From Deltaproteobacteria bacterium (GTDB taxonomy: Bacteria; Myxococcota; Myxococcia; Myxococcales; JAHFDP01): a stretch of 34,818 nucleotides of DNA. The DNA is taken from contig JAHFDP010000016.1 of assembly GCA_023248955.1 (NCBI GenBank), positions 24,258 to 59,075 on the forward strand. Reading direction: 5' to 3'. A program made the position numbers and the translations under genes. Numbering within the stretch: position 1 is the first letter of the stretch; each line of letters opens with the position of its first letter. The notes beneath the pieces were generated by a model. That model did no database searches, was not told the origin of the DNA, and saw only the letters and a program-made list of their open reading frames with translations. Below are positions 22,229 through 31,736 of the stretch, in pieces.

Positions 22229-22750
22229 ATGCCCGCACCCATTCGCGTTCCCATCACTCGGCCCGGACATCTCGGCCTGCGCGTGGAGTTGAAGCGCCTC
22301 AAGTCGGTTGATCGCCCGCGCATCGTGCAGGAGATTTCGGTTGCGCGTGACCATGGCGACCTGAAGGAAAACGCCGAATACCATGCGGCCAAAGAGAAGC
22401 AGTCCTTCATCGAGGGCCGCATCCAGCAGGTCGAGGATCTCTTGTCGCGCGCGGAAGTGATCGACGTGCGCAACCTCTCCGGCGAACGCGTGGTGTTTGG
22501 CGCGACGGTGAAATTACGCGAAGTCGAGAGCGAGGCCGCGGTGGTCTATCGCATCGTCGGCGAGATGGAAGCGGACATGAAGAAGAACCGCATCTCCGTC
22601 ACATCGCCGATCGCGCGCGCGCTGGTCGGTCGCTCAGTGGGCGATTTCACGACGGTGCGCTCTCCGGGCGGCGAGAAGGAATTCGAAATTCTTAGCGTGT
22701 CGTTTATCGAGGATCCGCTCCCCGACGCGGCCGATCTCGACGATGCCTGA
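22229..22750 (+). CDS. greA: Transcription elongation factor GreA
   Basis: GreA enters the RNA polymerase secondary channel and stimulates cleavage of backtracked RNA. The coiled-coil hairpin carries the diagnostic RDHGDLKENAEYHAAKEKQSFIEGRI (residues about 41-66), including the acidic tip residues. The C-terminal globular domain has VVYRIVGEMEADMKKNRISVTSPIARALVGRSVGD. The length of 173 residues is slightly above the usual 158, because of N- and C-terminal extensions (ending PDAADLDDA). AAGGAA lies about 8 bases before the ATG at 22229. It overlaps recG by 8 bp, so the two are translated together. Confidence 0.95.
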   Translation: MPAPIRVPITRPGHLGLRVELKRLKSVDRPRIVQEISVARDHGDLKENAEYHAAKEKQSFIEGRIQQVEDLLSRAEVIDVRNLSGERVVFGATVKLREVESEAAVVYRIVGEMEADMKKNRISVTSPIARALVGRSVGDFTTVRSPGGEKEFEILSVSFIEDPLPDAADLDDA

Positions 22751-25157
22751 CCGTTGGGTCGATGCGCTTCGCACGCTCGAGGCGCCGCTGGCATTCGCGG
22801 CACGCGCGGATTTTAAGAACCTCGCCACGCTGCGCGGATTCGACGAAACGGTGCGCAGCGCGGTGGAGCGCGCGCGCGCGGATGGTGCGGCAAAACCGTT
22901 GCTCGATGCGCTGCTCAGCGAAGTCGATGGATTCGAATCGCGGTCGATCGCTGAACGAAAAAAACGGGTGCAGCGAATTGTCGCGTTGTTGAAATTCCCC
23001 GCTCCCTCAAAGGGCGAGGGCCAGAGTGAGGCCAAGCTCGCGGCCCATCCCGTTTCTCCGCTCACCACGTCGCTCGCCGCCCTCGGTGCCCGCTCCGACG
23101 CCGTCAAACTTTTCGCCGAACGTGGCCTCGCCACCGCCGGTGATCTTTTGCACTACCTCCCGCGGCGTTACGAAGATCGCCGCGACATCCAACCCATCGC
23201 GTCGTTGCAAGGCGGTGCGCACGCCGTGGCCATGGGCTCCATCTCCAAGCTGGGCCCCGTCTTCAAAGGCCGACGCCGCGCGTACGAAATGGTGATCGGC
23301 GACGCCACCGGCAGCGTGCGCGCGCAGTGGTGGCGTTTTCATCCCGGCATGTTCAAGCGCTACACACTCGGCGCGCGCGTGATTCTCTCGGGCGAGGTTC
23401 GCGACAACCCTCGTTTTGGCCGATCGATTTCGCATCCAGATTTGGAGTTGTTCGACGGCGACGCCGAAGTTACCAACGAATCTTTCGGGCGCATCGTGCC
23501 GTTCTACTCGGAGATCGTCGGCGTCTCGCAACGCACGATGCGGCGCCTCACGCAACGCGCGGTGGAGACGACGCGCGGCGCGATTGTCGATCCGCTTCCC
23601 GAATCGCTGCGCACCGCGCGGGCGCTGATGCCGCTTGGCGAAGCGCTTCCTGCGGCGCACTTTCCGGCTGACGATCTCGATCCGCGCACGCTCGACGCAC
23701 GCACATCGCCACCGCACCGCCGGCTTGCGTACGACGAGCTGTTTCTGATTCAGCTCGGGCTGGCGTTGAAAAAACGCGGCGTGAAAATCGAACGTGGCAT
23801 CGCTTTTCCGATCACCGATGCATCGATCGCGCGCGCGACGTCGCGGCTGCCGTTCAAGTTCACGCGCGCGCAGGCGCGAGCGTTGGCGCAAATCGCTGAG
23901 GACATGAAACGGCCGGAGCCGATGAGCCGTCTTCTTCAAGGCGACGTCGGCAGCGGGAAAACCGCCGTGGCGCTGTGCGCGGCGCTGCTTGCGATCGAAG
24001 GCGGCACGCAGGCCGCGCTCATGGCGCCGACGGAATTGCTGGCGGAGCAGCACTTCCGAAATCTGTCGCGCCTGCTCGAGGGCAGCGGCGTGCGCTGCGC
24101 GCTGGTGACGGGGTCGCAAAAGACGCAAGCACGTGCCGACGTGGCGCGCGCGCTTCGCACAGGTTACGTGCAGCTCGCCATCGGCACGCACGCGCTGGCC
24201 GAGGAGTCGACGCGGTTCGAGAAACTTGGCCTCGTGATCGTCGACGAGCAGCACCGCTTCGGCGTGTTGCAACGCGCCCGCCTCATCGAGAAAGGGGTGC
24301 GGCCGGATTCGCTGGTGATGACCGCCACGCCGATCCCGCGCACGCTGGCACTCACGCTCTACGGCGATCTCGATGTCACGGTGATCGACGAGCTGCCGCC
24401 GGGCCGCACGCCGATCGCCACCAAAGTTTTCAGCGAGAAGTCGCGCCCGCGTTGCTACGAGCTGGTGCGTCGCGAAATCGCCGCGGGACGGCAAGCCTAC
24501 GTGGTGCTGCCGCTGGTGGAAGAGTCGGAGTCCGAGCTCCTGGCCACGCTGCGAAACGCCGTGTCCGAGCACGCGCGGCTCTCGAAAGAAGTCTTTCCGG
24601 ACTGCGAAGTGGCGCTCGTGCACGGACGACTCGCGGCGGCAGAGCGGGACGCGGTGATGGAGCGGTTTCGCTCGGGGCGCGCGAAAATTTTGGTGGCCAC
24701 GACGGTGATCGAAGTCGGCGTCGACGTACCCAACGCTAGCGTGATGGTGGTCGAACACGCAGAGCGGTTTGGACTTTCGCAACTGCACCAGCTGCGCGGA
24801 CGTGTCGGCCGTGGCGCGGCGAAAAGCTACTGCCTGCTCGTCGCCGGGCATGCGCAGAGCGCGGTGGGGCGCGAGCGGCTCTCCGTGATGGAGTCGACCA
24901 CCGACGGGTTTCGCATCGCGGAGGAAGATCTGCGGCTGCGCGGCATGGGCGAGTTTTTGGGCACGCGGCAGAGTGGAATGCCCGATCTCGCGGTGGCGGA
25001 CCTGGCGCGCGATATTGATATTTTGTCAAGTGCGCGCGAGGACGCGTTCAAGTTGATTGGCGCCGATCCGGAGCTCGAGAAACCAGAGCATCGCCTGCTG
25101 CGCGAAGCGGTGCACACGCGCTGGGCGGGCCGTCTTTCGTTGTCGCGCGTGGGGTAG
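22743..25157 (+). CDS. recG: ATP-dependent DNA helicase RecG
   Basis: RecG reverses stalled replication forks and branch-migrates Holliday junctions. The 804-residue protein has an N-terminal extension of about 110 residues before the wedge/OB domain (LHYLPRRYEDRRDIQPI, about residues 135-150). The superfamily 2 helicase core follows: Walker A GDVGSGKT at 400-407, DEQH at 501-504, TATPIPRT in motif III and QLRGRVGRG in motif VI. All are intact. Residues about 85-96 (PAPSKGEGQSEA) come from a degenerate copy of a REP-like palindrome, inserted in frame in the linker between the extension and the OB domain. The ATG at 22743 lies inside greA. The gene ends 16 bp before pcm. Confidence 0.96.
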   Translation: MPDRWVDALRTLEAPLAFAARADFKNLATLRGFDETVRSAVERARADGAAKPLLDALLSEVDGFESRSIAERKKRVQRIVALLKFPAPSKGEGQSEAKLAAHPVSPLTTSLAALGARSDAVKLFAERGLATAGDLLHYLPRRYEDRRDIQPIASLQGGAHAVAMGSISKLGPVFKGRRRAYEMVIGDATGSVRAQWWRFHPGMFKRYTLGARVILSGEVRDNPRFGRSISHPDLELFDGDAEVTNESFGRIVPFYSEIVGVSQRTMRRLTQRAVETTRGAIVDPLPESLRTARALMPLGEALPAAHFPADDLDPRTLDARTSPPHRRLAYDELFLIQLGLALKKRGVKIERGIAFPITDASIARATSRLPFKFTRAQARALAQIAEDMKRPEPMSRLLQGDVGSGKTAVALCAALLAIEGGTQAALMAPTELLAEQHFRNLSRLLEGSGVRCALVTGSQKTQARADVARALRTGYVQLAIGTHALAEESTRFEKLGLVIVDEQHRFGVLQRARLIEKGVRPDSLVMTATPIPRTLALTLYGDLDVTVIDELPPGRTPIATKVFSEKSRPRCYELVRREIAAGRQAYVVLPLVEESESELLATLRNAVSEHARLSKEVFPDCEVALVHGRLAAAERDAVMERFRSGRAKILVATTVIEVGVDVPNASVMVVEHAERFGLSQLHQLRGRVGRGAAKSYCLLVAGHAQSAVGRERLSVMESTTDGFRIAEEDLRLRGMGEFLGTRQSGMPDLAVADLARDIDILSSAREDAFKLIGADPELEKPEHRLLREAVHTRWAGRLSLSRVG
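22997..23031. repeat. Degenerate REP-like palindrome inside recG
   Basis: Arms 22998-23007 and 23011-23020 pair at eight of ten positions. They are followed by ccagagtgagg, a tail like that of REP-type elements (ccagggtgagg). Its in-frame reading encodes PAPSKGEGQSEA in a linker region, as expected of a tolerated insertion that has since mutated. Confidence 0.55.
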
Positions 25158-25173
25158 GCGTTAACTTATTCGC

Positions 25174-25782
25174 GTGCGCTCATCACTTCTCGATCACCTG
25201 CGAGAAACCGGAATTCGCGACGAGCGCGTCCTTGCGGCGATGGCGCGGGTGTCGCGCGAAGCGTTCGTCCCAACGGAGTTGCGCGAGGAAGCCGCCTTCG
25301 ACGAAGCGCTCCCCATTGGCTTCGGCCAAACCATTTCTCAACCCTACGTCGTGGCGCTCATGACGAGCGTCGCTACGATCGATCACGGTGCGCGCGTGCT
25401 TGAGATCGGCACAGGCTCCGGCTTCCAGGCCGCCGTACTCTGCGCGTTGGGCGCGGAAGTCTATTCAATAGAGATCGTGCCGGAGCTTCACGCGCGTGCG
25501 AAGCAGGCGCTCGATACGCTCGGCTACCGCGTTCATCTGCGACAAGGCGATGGCTCGCTCGGATGGCCGGAAGCATCGCCGTTCGAATCGATTCTTGTCA
25601 CCGCCGCGCCGCGCGTCGTGCCTCCCGCGCTTTTCGAGCAGCTGGCGATCGGCGGCAGGCTGGTGGCGCCAGTGGGTAGCGACGCACAGGTCCTGCAACT
25701 CTGGACGCGCGAACCGTCGGGATTGCGCGTGAAAACGCTGCTCCCGGTCCGATTCGTTCCGCTAACCGGCGCGGGGGCGTAG
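25174..25782 (+). CDS. pcm: Protein-L-isoaspartate O-methyltransferase
   Basis: Pcm repairs isoaspartyl damage by methylating it with SAM. The 202-residue protein has the typical REAFVPTELREEAAFDEALPIGFGQTISQPYVVALM (residues about 28-63), which holds the substrate-binding Ser/Thr loop. VLEIGTGSGFQAAVL (about 73-87) is SAM motif I and ILVTAAPRVVPPALFEQLAIGGRLVAPVG is the post motif. The start is GTG at 25174, 16 bp after recG, without a visible ribosome-binding site. The last nine residues (FVPLTGAGA) and the stop lie in the first copy of a repeat that recurs twice downstream, so the C-terminal codons were themselves duplicated. Confidence 0.94.
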   Translation: MRSSLLDHLRETGIRDERVLAAMARVSREAFVPTELREEAAFDEALPIGFGQTISQPYVVALMTSVATIDHGARVLEIGTGSGFQAAVLCALGAEVYSIEIVPELHARAKQALDTLGYRVHLRQGDGSLGWPEASPFESILVTAAPRVVPPALFEQLAIGGRLVAPVGSDAQVLQLWTREPSGLRVKTLLPVRFVPLTGAGA

Positions 25783-25980
25783 ACCACGGAACGTTGAACG
25801 AATCGGACGCCAAAGGCGACCGCGGCGCGGAGTCGCGCCGAAGCAAGGTGGGGTCCCCGGCGAGCTTTGCTCGACGGGGAGGGGCGGCGAGTCCCTTCCG
25901 GAATCCCGCTCACCGGCGCGGGGGCGTAGACCACGGAACGTCCGGAATTCCGCTAACCGGCGCGGGGGCGTAAACTACGA
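25757..25980. repeat. Three copies of a 33-38 bp repeat from the 3' end of pcm, with a hairpin between
   Basis: Copies at 25757-25794, 25904-25941 and 25948-25980 share ccgct-accggcgcgggggcgta. Copies one and two also share gaccacggaacgt. Copies two and three are preceded by tccggaat, giving a 44-bp tandem unit. Between copies one and two, 25854-25865 pairs with 25869-25880 (11 of 12 pairs, TTT loop); it has no T-run. Confidence 0.75.
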
Positions 25981-25982
25981 GG

Positions 25983-26465
25983 GTGATTTGCGCCGTCTGC
26001 GAAACGGATCAGCCTCCCTCGTCGCTCTGCACGGTGTGCGGAATGGCGCTCGGTTCGCCGTCCGCGTTGATTGTGACGCCCGCGCCCATAGAGGGTTTTG
26101 CGCCCACCGCGCAGCCCAAGACCAGTGCCGCAGTTGTCGAGCGCGTACCCGATCTGGAACAGACCAGGTTGGCTGATCGTGCGCTTGCCGTGGCCCCCGA
26201 ACCGTTGCCCGACTTCGATTTGGGGCGTGAGGCGCCGAGCGAAGCACGGACGCCGGCATCCGCGCAAGAATTCTGTGCGGCCTGCGGTGCGCCGCTCGCT
26301 GGACGTGCGTGCGATCTCTGCGGCCGCGTCACGGGAAAAGTTGCGCCACCCGGGCGTCAACGCACGACACCCATCGTTGCTTGCCCAACGTGCCAGTCGC
26401 GCGTTCCGCACGCGGTGATCTGCGAAAAGTGTCACACGCCAATGCCGCTCCGGGAGCTCCCATGA
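25983..26465 (+). CDS. Zinc-ribbon protein of unknown function, coupled to thrC
   Basis: The start is GTG at 25983. The 160-residue protein has an N-terminal zinc ribbon (CAVCETDQPPSSLCTVCG, residues 3-20), then an Ala/Pro-rich acidic linker (about 25-90). Two more zinc ribbons follow: CAACGAPLAGRACDLCG (about 97-113) and CPTCQSRVPHAVICEKC (about 132-148). Each has two CxxC pairs, the pattern of a structural zinc site. It overlaps the threonine synthase start by 4 nt (ATGA). ThrC itself opens with Cys pairs of the same kind. No catalytic motif is seen; protein or nucleic-acid binding are both possible. The frame is supported by the regular Cys spacing, the coupling and the stop position. Confidence 0.75.
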   Translation: MICAVCETDQPPSSLCTVCGMALGSPSALIVTPAPIEGFAPTAQPKTSAAVVERVPDLEQTRLADRALAVAPEPLPDFDLGREAPSEARTPASAQEFCAACGAPLAGRACDLCGRVTGKVAPPGRQRTTPIVACPTCQSRVPHAVICEKCHTPMPLRELP

Positions 26466-27853
26466 CGTCGTGCGCGCTCGTTTGCGGTGCAGGTTGTGGC
26501 GAACGAATTCCGTGGCTCTCCACATCGCCGCGCACCACCTGCGCGCGTTGCGGCGAGCTCCTCGATGTCAAACAAGATCTGACCGCGGTGGCCGCCGAGC
26601 GCGCGGCGACGTGGCACACGCGTTTCGAAGCACGTTTGCGCGTTGGCGTTGGTGCTGATGCGAGCGGCGTTTGGTCGAAACGCGAGTGGGTTCTCCCTGG
26701 GCTGGCCGAAGAATCCATTGTCACGCTCGGCGAAGGCCGCACGCCGCTTGTTCCCGCACCGCGACTTGGCGCGATCTTGGGCGTGCCTGATCTTTGGATC
26801 AAGCAGTGCGGTCAGTCGCTGACGGGGAGCTTCAAAGATCTCGGAATGACGGTGTTGGTCTCCGCGGTGGTGGCGCTGCGCAGAGCGGGAGCGCCGATTC
26901 GCGCGGTGCTCTGCGCCTCGACGGGAGATACATCAGCGGCGCTTGCTGCCTATGCGGCAGCCGCGGATCTGCCGGCGATCGTCTTGCTGCCCAATGCGAA
27001 AATCACCACGGCGCAGTTGCTCCAGCCGCTCGCGCACGGCGCGCTGGTGCTGGCGCTGCAAACCGATTTCGACGGCTGCATGTCGGTCGTTCGCGAGCTG
27101 GTGGAACGTTCGCCGCTGGCGTCGCAGCTCTACTTGGCGAACTCGATGAATCCGTTGCGCATCGAGGGACAGAAGACCGCCGCGCTCGAAATTTGCGAGC
27201 AGCTCTCGTGGACCGCGCCAGATTGGATCGCGCTTCCGGGTGGAAATTTGGGCAACACCGCGGCAACCAGTGCGGGGCTTGAGATCGCGGAAGCTTCGGG
27301 TCTCATCGCCCGACACACGCGGCTACTCGTTGGTCAAGCGTCGGCGGCGGATCCGTTGGCGCGCGCGGCGGAGAGCGGTTTCGAGAAATTCGAAGCGCGC
27401 GAAGCAGGCGCCACCGCGGCCAGCGCGATTCGCATCGGTAATCCCGTCTCGGTACGGCGCGCGATTCGGGCGTTGCAACGTTGTGGCGGAACCGCGGAGA
27501 GCGTGACGGAAGATGAATTGGGAAGAGCCGCGGCGGAAGCGGATCGCACCGGGTTGTATGTGTGTCCGCAGACGGCGGTGGCGCTGGCGGCGGTGGGCAA
27601 GGCGGCGCGACGTGGTGTGGTTGGCGCGAAGGATCGCGTGGTGGTGTTGGCAACCGCGCACGGACTCAAGTTCAGCGAGTTCAAGGCGGCGTATCACGAG
27701 GGACGACTAGCGGGCGCTGCGTCGCGCCGCGCGAACGCGCCGATCGAGGTGACGGCCACGGTGGACGCCGCCCAAAGCGCCATCGCGCGTTATCTCGAGG
27801 CGAGCGACACTCGCCGCTTGTCCATTCCCTCCCCGCTGTCGAATTCGCTATAA
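26462..27853 (+). CDS. thrC: Threonine synthase with N-terminal zinc ribbon
   Basis: Converts O-phosphohomoserine to threonine with PLP. The ATG at 26462 overlaps the previous stop by 4 nt and starts at the zinc-ribbon-like part (Cys4, Cys8, Cys12, Cys27, Cys30), seen in some bacterial threonine synthases. The 463-residue PLP fold has TLGEGRTPLVPAPRLG, then SLTGSFKDLGMTV with Lys125 as Schiff-base lysine, ASTGDTSAALAAYAAAADLPAIVLLP as the phosphate-binding loop, and LPGGNLGNTAATSAG. The threonine synthase assignment over cysteate/tryptophan-synthase-like relatives rests on this order and on the NSMNPLRIEGQKTAALEI block. The aspartokinase of the same pathway is 6 kb downstream. The stop lies 6 bp before the next gene. 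Confidence 0.9.
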   Translation: MTSCALVCGAGCGERIPWLSTSPRTTCARCGELLDVKQDLTAVAAERAATWHTRFEARLRVGVGADASGVWSKREWVLPGLAEESIVTLGEGRTPLVPAPRLGAILGVPDLWIKQCGQSLTGSFKDLGMTVLVSAVVALRRAGAPIRAVLCASTGDTSAALAAYAAAADLPAIVLLPNAKITTAQLLQPLAHGALVLALQTDFDGCMSVVRELVERSPLASQLYLANSMNPLRIEGQKTAALEICEQLSWTAPDWIALPGGNLGNTAATSAGLEIAEASGLIARHTRLLVGQASAADPLARAAESGFEKFEAREAGATAASAIRIGNPVSVRRAIRALQRCGGTAESVTEDELGRAAAEADRTGLYVCPQTAVALAAVGKAARRGVVGAKDRVVVLATAHGLKFSEFKAAYHEGRLAGAASRRANAPIEVTATVDAAQSAIARYLEASDTRRLSIPSPLSNSL

Positions 27854-27859
27854 GCCGTC

Positions 27860-28210
27860 ATGGCCGATCGCGCCGCCGAGCTACGCTCTGAATTGTCGGA
27901 AGTTTCGAAGGCGGCCGCCGTGCGCACCTCCGTCGACGCTTACGCGCGCGCCTCCATTGAATTTTTCCTCTGGGCGACGCTCAGCGGCGTTTGCGGCAAA
28001 CTTCTCTATGACAGCGCGCGGCCGCCGTATGCCTGGTACCCGCTGGTGCTGCTCGATTTGCTGCTGATCGTGGATGTATTCGCTTGTTATACGCGGGCCA
28101 AGCGGCTTGCTGCCGCGGAAGCGCACGTTCAGGCGCGCATGGAAACGCTGCGCCGCGAGCTGCAGCTCGACGAGCCGTGGAGCGGTGGCGCGGCGGGAAC
28201 GCAACCGTGA
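27860..28210 (+). CDS. Small membrane protein of unknown function
   Basis: The 116-residue protein has a charged N-terminal helix (about 1-28), then two hydrophobic segments (about 31-50, FFLWATLSGVCGKLLY, and about 58-75, YPLVLLDLLLIVDVFACY), then a basic/acidic coiled-coil-like tail (RLAAAEAHVQARMETLRREL). The pattern suggests a membrane anchor with both ends in the cytoplasm. It starts 6 bp after thrC and its stop overlaps the dTMP kinase GTG by 4 nt, so it belongs to the transcript. I do not recognise a family. Confidence 0.7.
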   Translation: MADRAAELRSELSEVSKAAAVRTSVDAYARASIEFFLWATLSGVCGKLLYDSARPPYAWYPLVLLDLLLIVDVFACYTRAKRLAAAEAHVQARMETLRRELQLDEPWSGGAAGTQP

Positions 28211-28815
28211 GCGGCAAGCTCATCGCGCTCGAAGGCCTCGATGGCGCGGGAACTACAACGCAAACCGCGCGGCTCGTGGCGCGTCTCATTCGCGCCGGTC
28301 ACGCTGCGGCCGCCACGCGCGAGCCTAGCGATGGCACCATCGGTCGTTTCATTCGCCAAGCGCTTGCCGATCGCTCCGCACGCGCGTTGCCGCATGGCGC
28401 GCTGGCGCTGCTCTTCGCCGCCGATCGCGTGGACCATGTCGCCAATGAAGTGGCGCCAGAGGTAGGGGCCGGCTCCGTGGTGGTCAGCGATCGTTACGTC
28501 ATGTCGTCGCTTGCCTACCAGTCCACCGATCACGACATGAAATGGGTTGCGGAAATCAATCGCCTCGCGCCAAGGGCCGACCTGACCGTCTTCGTGCGTG
28601 TCAGCGCAAAGACAGCGTTGGCGCGGGTGTCCGCACGCGGAGGTCAGCCCGATCGCTTCGAAAAGCTCGACATCCAGGAGCACGTCGCGCGCCAATACGA
28701 GCAGGCGCTCAGCTGGATGTTGGAAGATGCGCAAGCCTGCGTGTCGGTGGATGGCGAGCGTCCCCCGGATGACGTAGAGGCGGCCATCTGGGCAGCGGTT
28801 TCGCCGGTGCTATGA
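28207..28815 (+). CDS. tmk: Thymidylate kinase with altered P-loop (Lys to Thr)
   Basis: Phosphorylates dTMP to dTDP. The GTG at 28207 overlaps the previous stop (GTGA) and puts the P-loop at residues 10-17; upstream readings only shadow the small membrane protein. Conserved parts are LEGLDGAG, VVSDRYVMSSLAYQS (the DRY motif that binds dTMP, about residues 97-111) and ARGGQPDRFEKLD (the lid region). The P-loop reads G-L-D-G-A-G-T-T-T, so the usual catalytic Lys is Thr16. A lid Arg may compensate, but whether this enzyme is fully active cannot be told. The length of 202 residues is normal. The start of the sigma-54 regulator gene lies 12 bp downstream. Confidence 0.88.
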   Translation: MSGKLIALEGLDGAGTTTQTARLVARLIRAGHAAAATREPSDGTIGRFIRQALADRSARALPHGALALLFAADRVDHVANEVAPEVGAGSVVVSDRYVMSSLAYQSTDHDMKWVAEINRLAPRADLTVFVRVSAKTALARVSARGGQPDRFEKLDIQEHVARQYEQALSWMLEDAQACVSVDGERPPDDVEAAIWAAVSPVL

Positions 28816-28816
28816 T
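28811..28816 (+). promoter_or_regulatory. -10-like hexamer TATGAT ahead of the sigma-54 activator gene
   Basis: TATGAT matches five of six -10 positions, ends 11 nt before the ATG at 28828, overlaps the tmk stop, and is not followed by a Shine-Dalgarno (ccgcggccgcg). Confidence 0.35.
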
Positions 28817-28827
28817 CCGCGGCCGCG

Positions 28828-30407
<1,580 letters not shown>

Positions 30408-30411
<4 letters not shown>

Positions 30412-30761
30412 TCGGCGTGCCTGTGTCGACCACGATAGCGGTGGCCTTGGCCGCATTCGGGATCGCGCTCGCTGTATTACAAGCGATCGCTTACAAGCAG
30501 CGGCTCGCTTTCATGCTCGGCTTCGTGGCGCTTTCGCCGCTCGTGGCCGCGCTTCTTTTTGCGAGCATCGGACGCAGCGTCAGCTTGCGCGTGCGCCACG
30601 GCGTCCATCCGTCACCCGAATGGGTAGCACAGGCCAATGCGCGATTTGTGGCGCATCTGCGGGACGGCGCGTGCGCAAGTGGCGTGGCCGGCGTGGCTGC
30701 GCTGTTCGCCGCTTGGTTGGCTCGGCAACGGCGCGGACGTGAAGATCAACCGGGAACCTAA
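30408..30761 (+). CDS. Small membrane protein of unknown function
   Basis: The 117-residue protein begins with GTG at 30408, overlapping the activator stop by 4 nt. It has two close hydrophobic segments (about residues 5-28 and 33-52) and a third near residues 88-104 (CASGVAGVAALFAAWLAR). Between them is a basic loop (IGRSVSLRVRHGVHPSPEWVAQANARFVAHL). No known family or motif is recognised. Its position between the regulator and the CinA-type gene, with 2 bp to the next start, supports it being real. Confidence 0.65.
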
Positions 30762-30763
30762 AG

Positions 30764-31489
30764 ATGTCCACCGCCGCCATCGTCATCATCGGCAACGAAA
30801 TTCTCTCTGCCAAAGTGCGCGACGAGAATGGTCCGTTTCTGGCGCGTGAATTGCGCGCGCTGGGCGTGGATCTGCGTCGCATCGAAACCGTGCCCGATGA
30901 AATCGATCTGATCGTCGACGCGCTTCGCCGCTGCCGGGCGGTTGCGCGTTGGGTTTTCACCTCCGGCGGCATTGGGCCGACGCACGACGATGTCACGGTT
31001 CCCGCGGTGGCCAAGGCGCTGGAGCGGCGCGTGGTACGTGATCCGGATCTCGAAGCGCGGTTGCGGGCGCACTACGGCACGCGGCTTAACGCCGCGCATT
31101 TGAGACTTGCGGAAATTCCCGAAGGCGCGCAGCTCCTCTCGCCGCCGGGTGCGCCGTTTCCGATTCTGGTCGCCGATAACGTGTACGTGTTTCCAGGCGT
31201 ACCGGAATTTCTGCGCGCGAAATTTACGGCGCTGCGCGAGACGTTTCGCCAGGCGCCCATCGTACTCAGCTCCCTTTTTCTCTCGGTGGGTGAGGGTGCT
31301 ATCGCTGAAGCGTTGAACGAAACGGTGGCCCGTTTTCCGGCGCTGGCGCTGGGGAGCTATCCGAAATTTGATGACAGTCCGTACCGCGTGAAGCTGACGC
31401 TCGAATCGCGCGACGCCGCGCTGGTGGCGGCGGCGCGGGCTTTTTTGACGGAACGGCTGCCCCCGGGTTCGATTCTGCGGGTGGAGTGA
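30764..31489 (+). CDS. CinA/MoeA-type molybdopterin-binding-fold protein
   Basis: The 241-residue protein has the MoCF-binding fold of CinA and related enzymes: IVIIGNEILSAKVRDENGPFLARELRALGVDLRRIETVPDE at the N-terminus and VFTSGGIGPTHDDVTVPAVAKAL (about 66-88) as the characteristic GGxGPTxDD loop. The later part (LLSPPGAPFPILVADNVYVFPGVPEFLRAKF) matches the C-terminal half of this domain. The C-terminal NMN deamidase domain of full CinA is absent, as in many standalone forms. Members hydrolyse ADP-ribose or nucleotide-like ligands, so a nucleotide-recycling role is possible. It starts 2 bp after the small membrane protein. Confidence 0.85.
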   Translation: MSTAAIVIIGNEILSAKVRDENGPFLARELRALGVDLRRIETVPDEIDLIVDALRRCRAVARWVFTSGGIGPTHDDVTVPAVAKALERRVVRDPDLEARLRAHYGTRLNAAHLRLAEIPEGAQLLSPPGAPFPILVADNVYVFPGVPEFLRAKFTALRETFRQAPIVLSSLFLSVGEGAIAEALNETVARFPALALGSYPKFDDSPYRVKLTLESRDAALVAAARAFLTERLPPGSILRVE

Positions 31490-31509
31490 ATGTCAGAAGG
31501 AGATCGGGA

Positions 31510-31734
31510 ATGCATTTTCGTGCGCGGCTAAAGTTGATTCCGATTATTGCCCTCGCGTCGTGTGCAACGCTGAACACCGCCGGAATGACGCCAGCGTGTC
31601 AGGGACTTTACAACGTTTGCCTTAACAAATGCCCACAGCCGAAGTCTGATCCGAAGCTGCCCGATTTTTGGGGCGGATGGAAAACTTCGGCCTGCGTCGA
31701 AAAATGCAACGGGGATGCCCACCTATGTAAGTAG
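31510..31734 (+). CDS. Small Cys-rich lipoprotein
   Basis: The ATG at 31510 is chosen over a GTG at 31486, because AAGGAG lies 8 bases before it and a lipoprotein signal follows directly (MHFRARLKLIPIIALASC, Cys18). The mature part of about 57 residues has CQGLYNVCLNKC and CVEKCNGDAHLC, a twin C-x3-C arrangement that probably forms disulfides in the periplasm. Twin Cx3C helical hairpins are usually small binding or assembly modules. Function is unknown. Its TAG stop and that of hutH lie in one 14-bp inverted repeat (31729-31742), so the two convergent genes share their end with no room for a terminator. Confidence 0.75.
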   Translation: MHFRARLKLIPIIALASCATLNTAGMTPACQGLYNVCLNKCPQPKSDPKLPDFWGGWKTSACVEKCNGDAHLCK

Positions 31735-31736
31735 AG

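Noticed and set aside
23007-24851. 614-codon open frame opposite recG
   Set aside because: Antisense to the conserved helicase core of recG; its composition is Arg/His-rich with no domain, as expected from GC-rich codon bias.
25854-25880. Hairpin downstream of pcm as a terminator
   Set aside because: The stem is strong but lacks a T-run on either side, so it is reported only as part of the repeat region.
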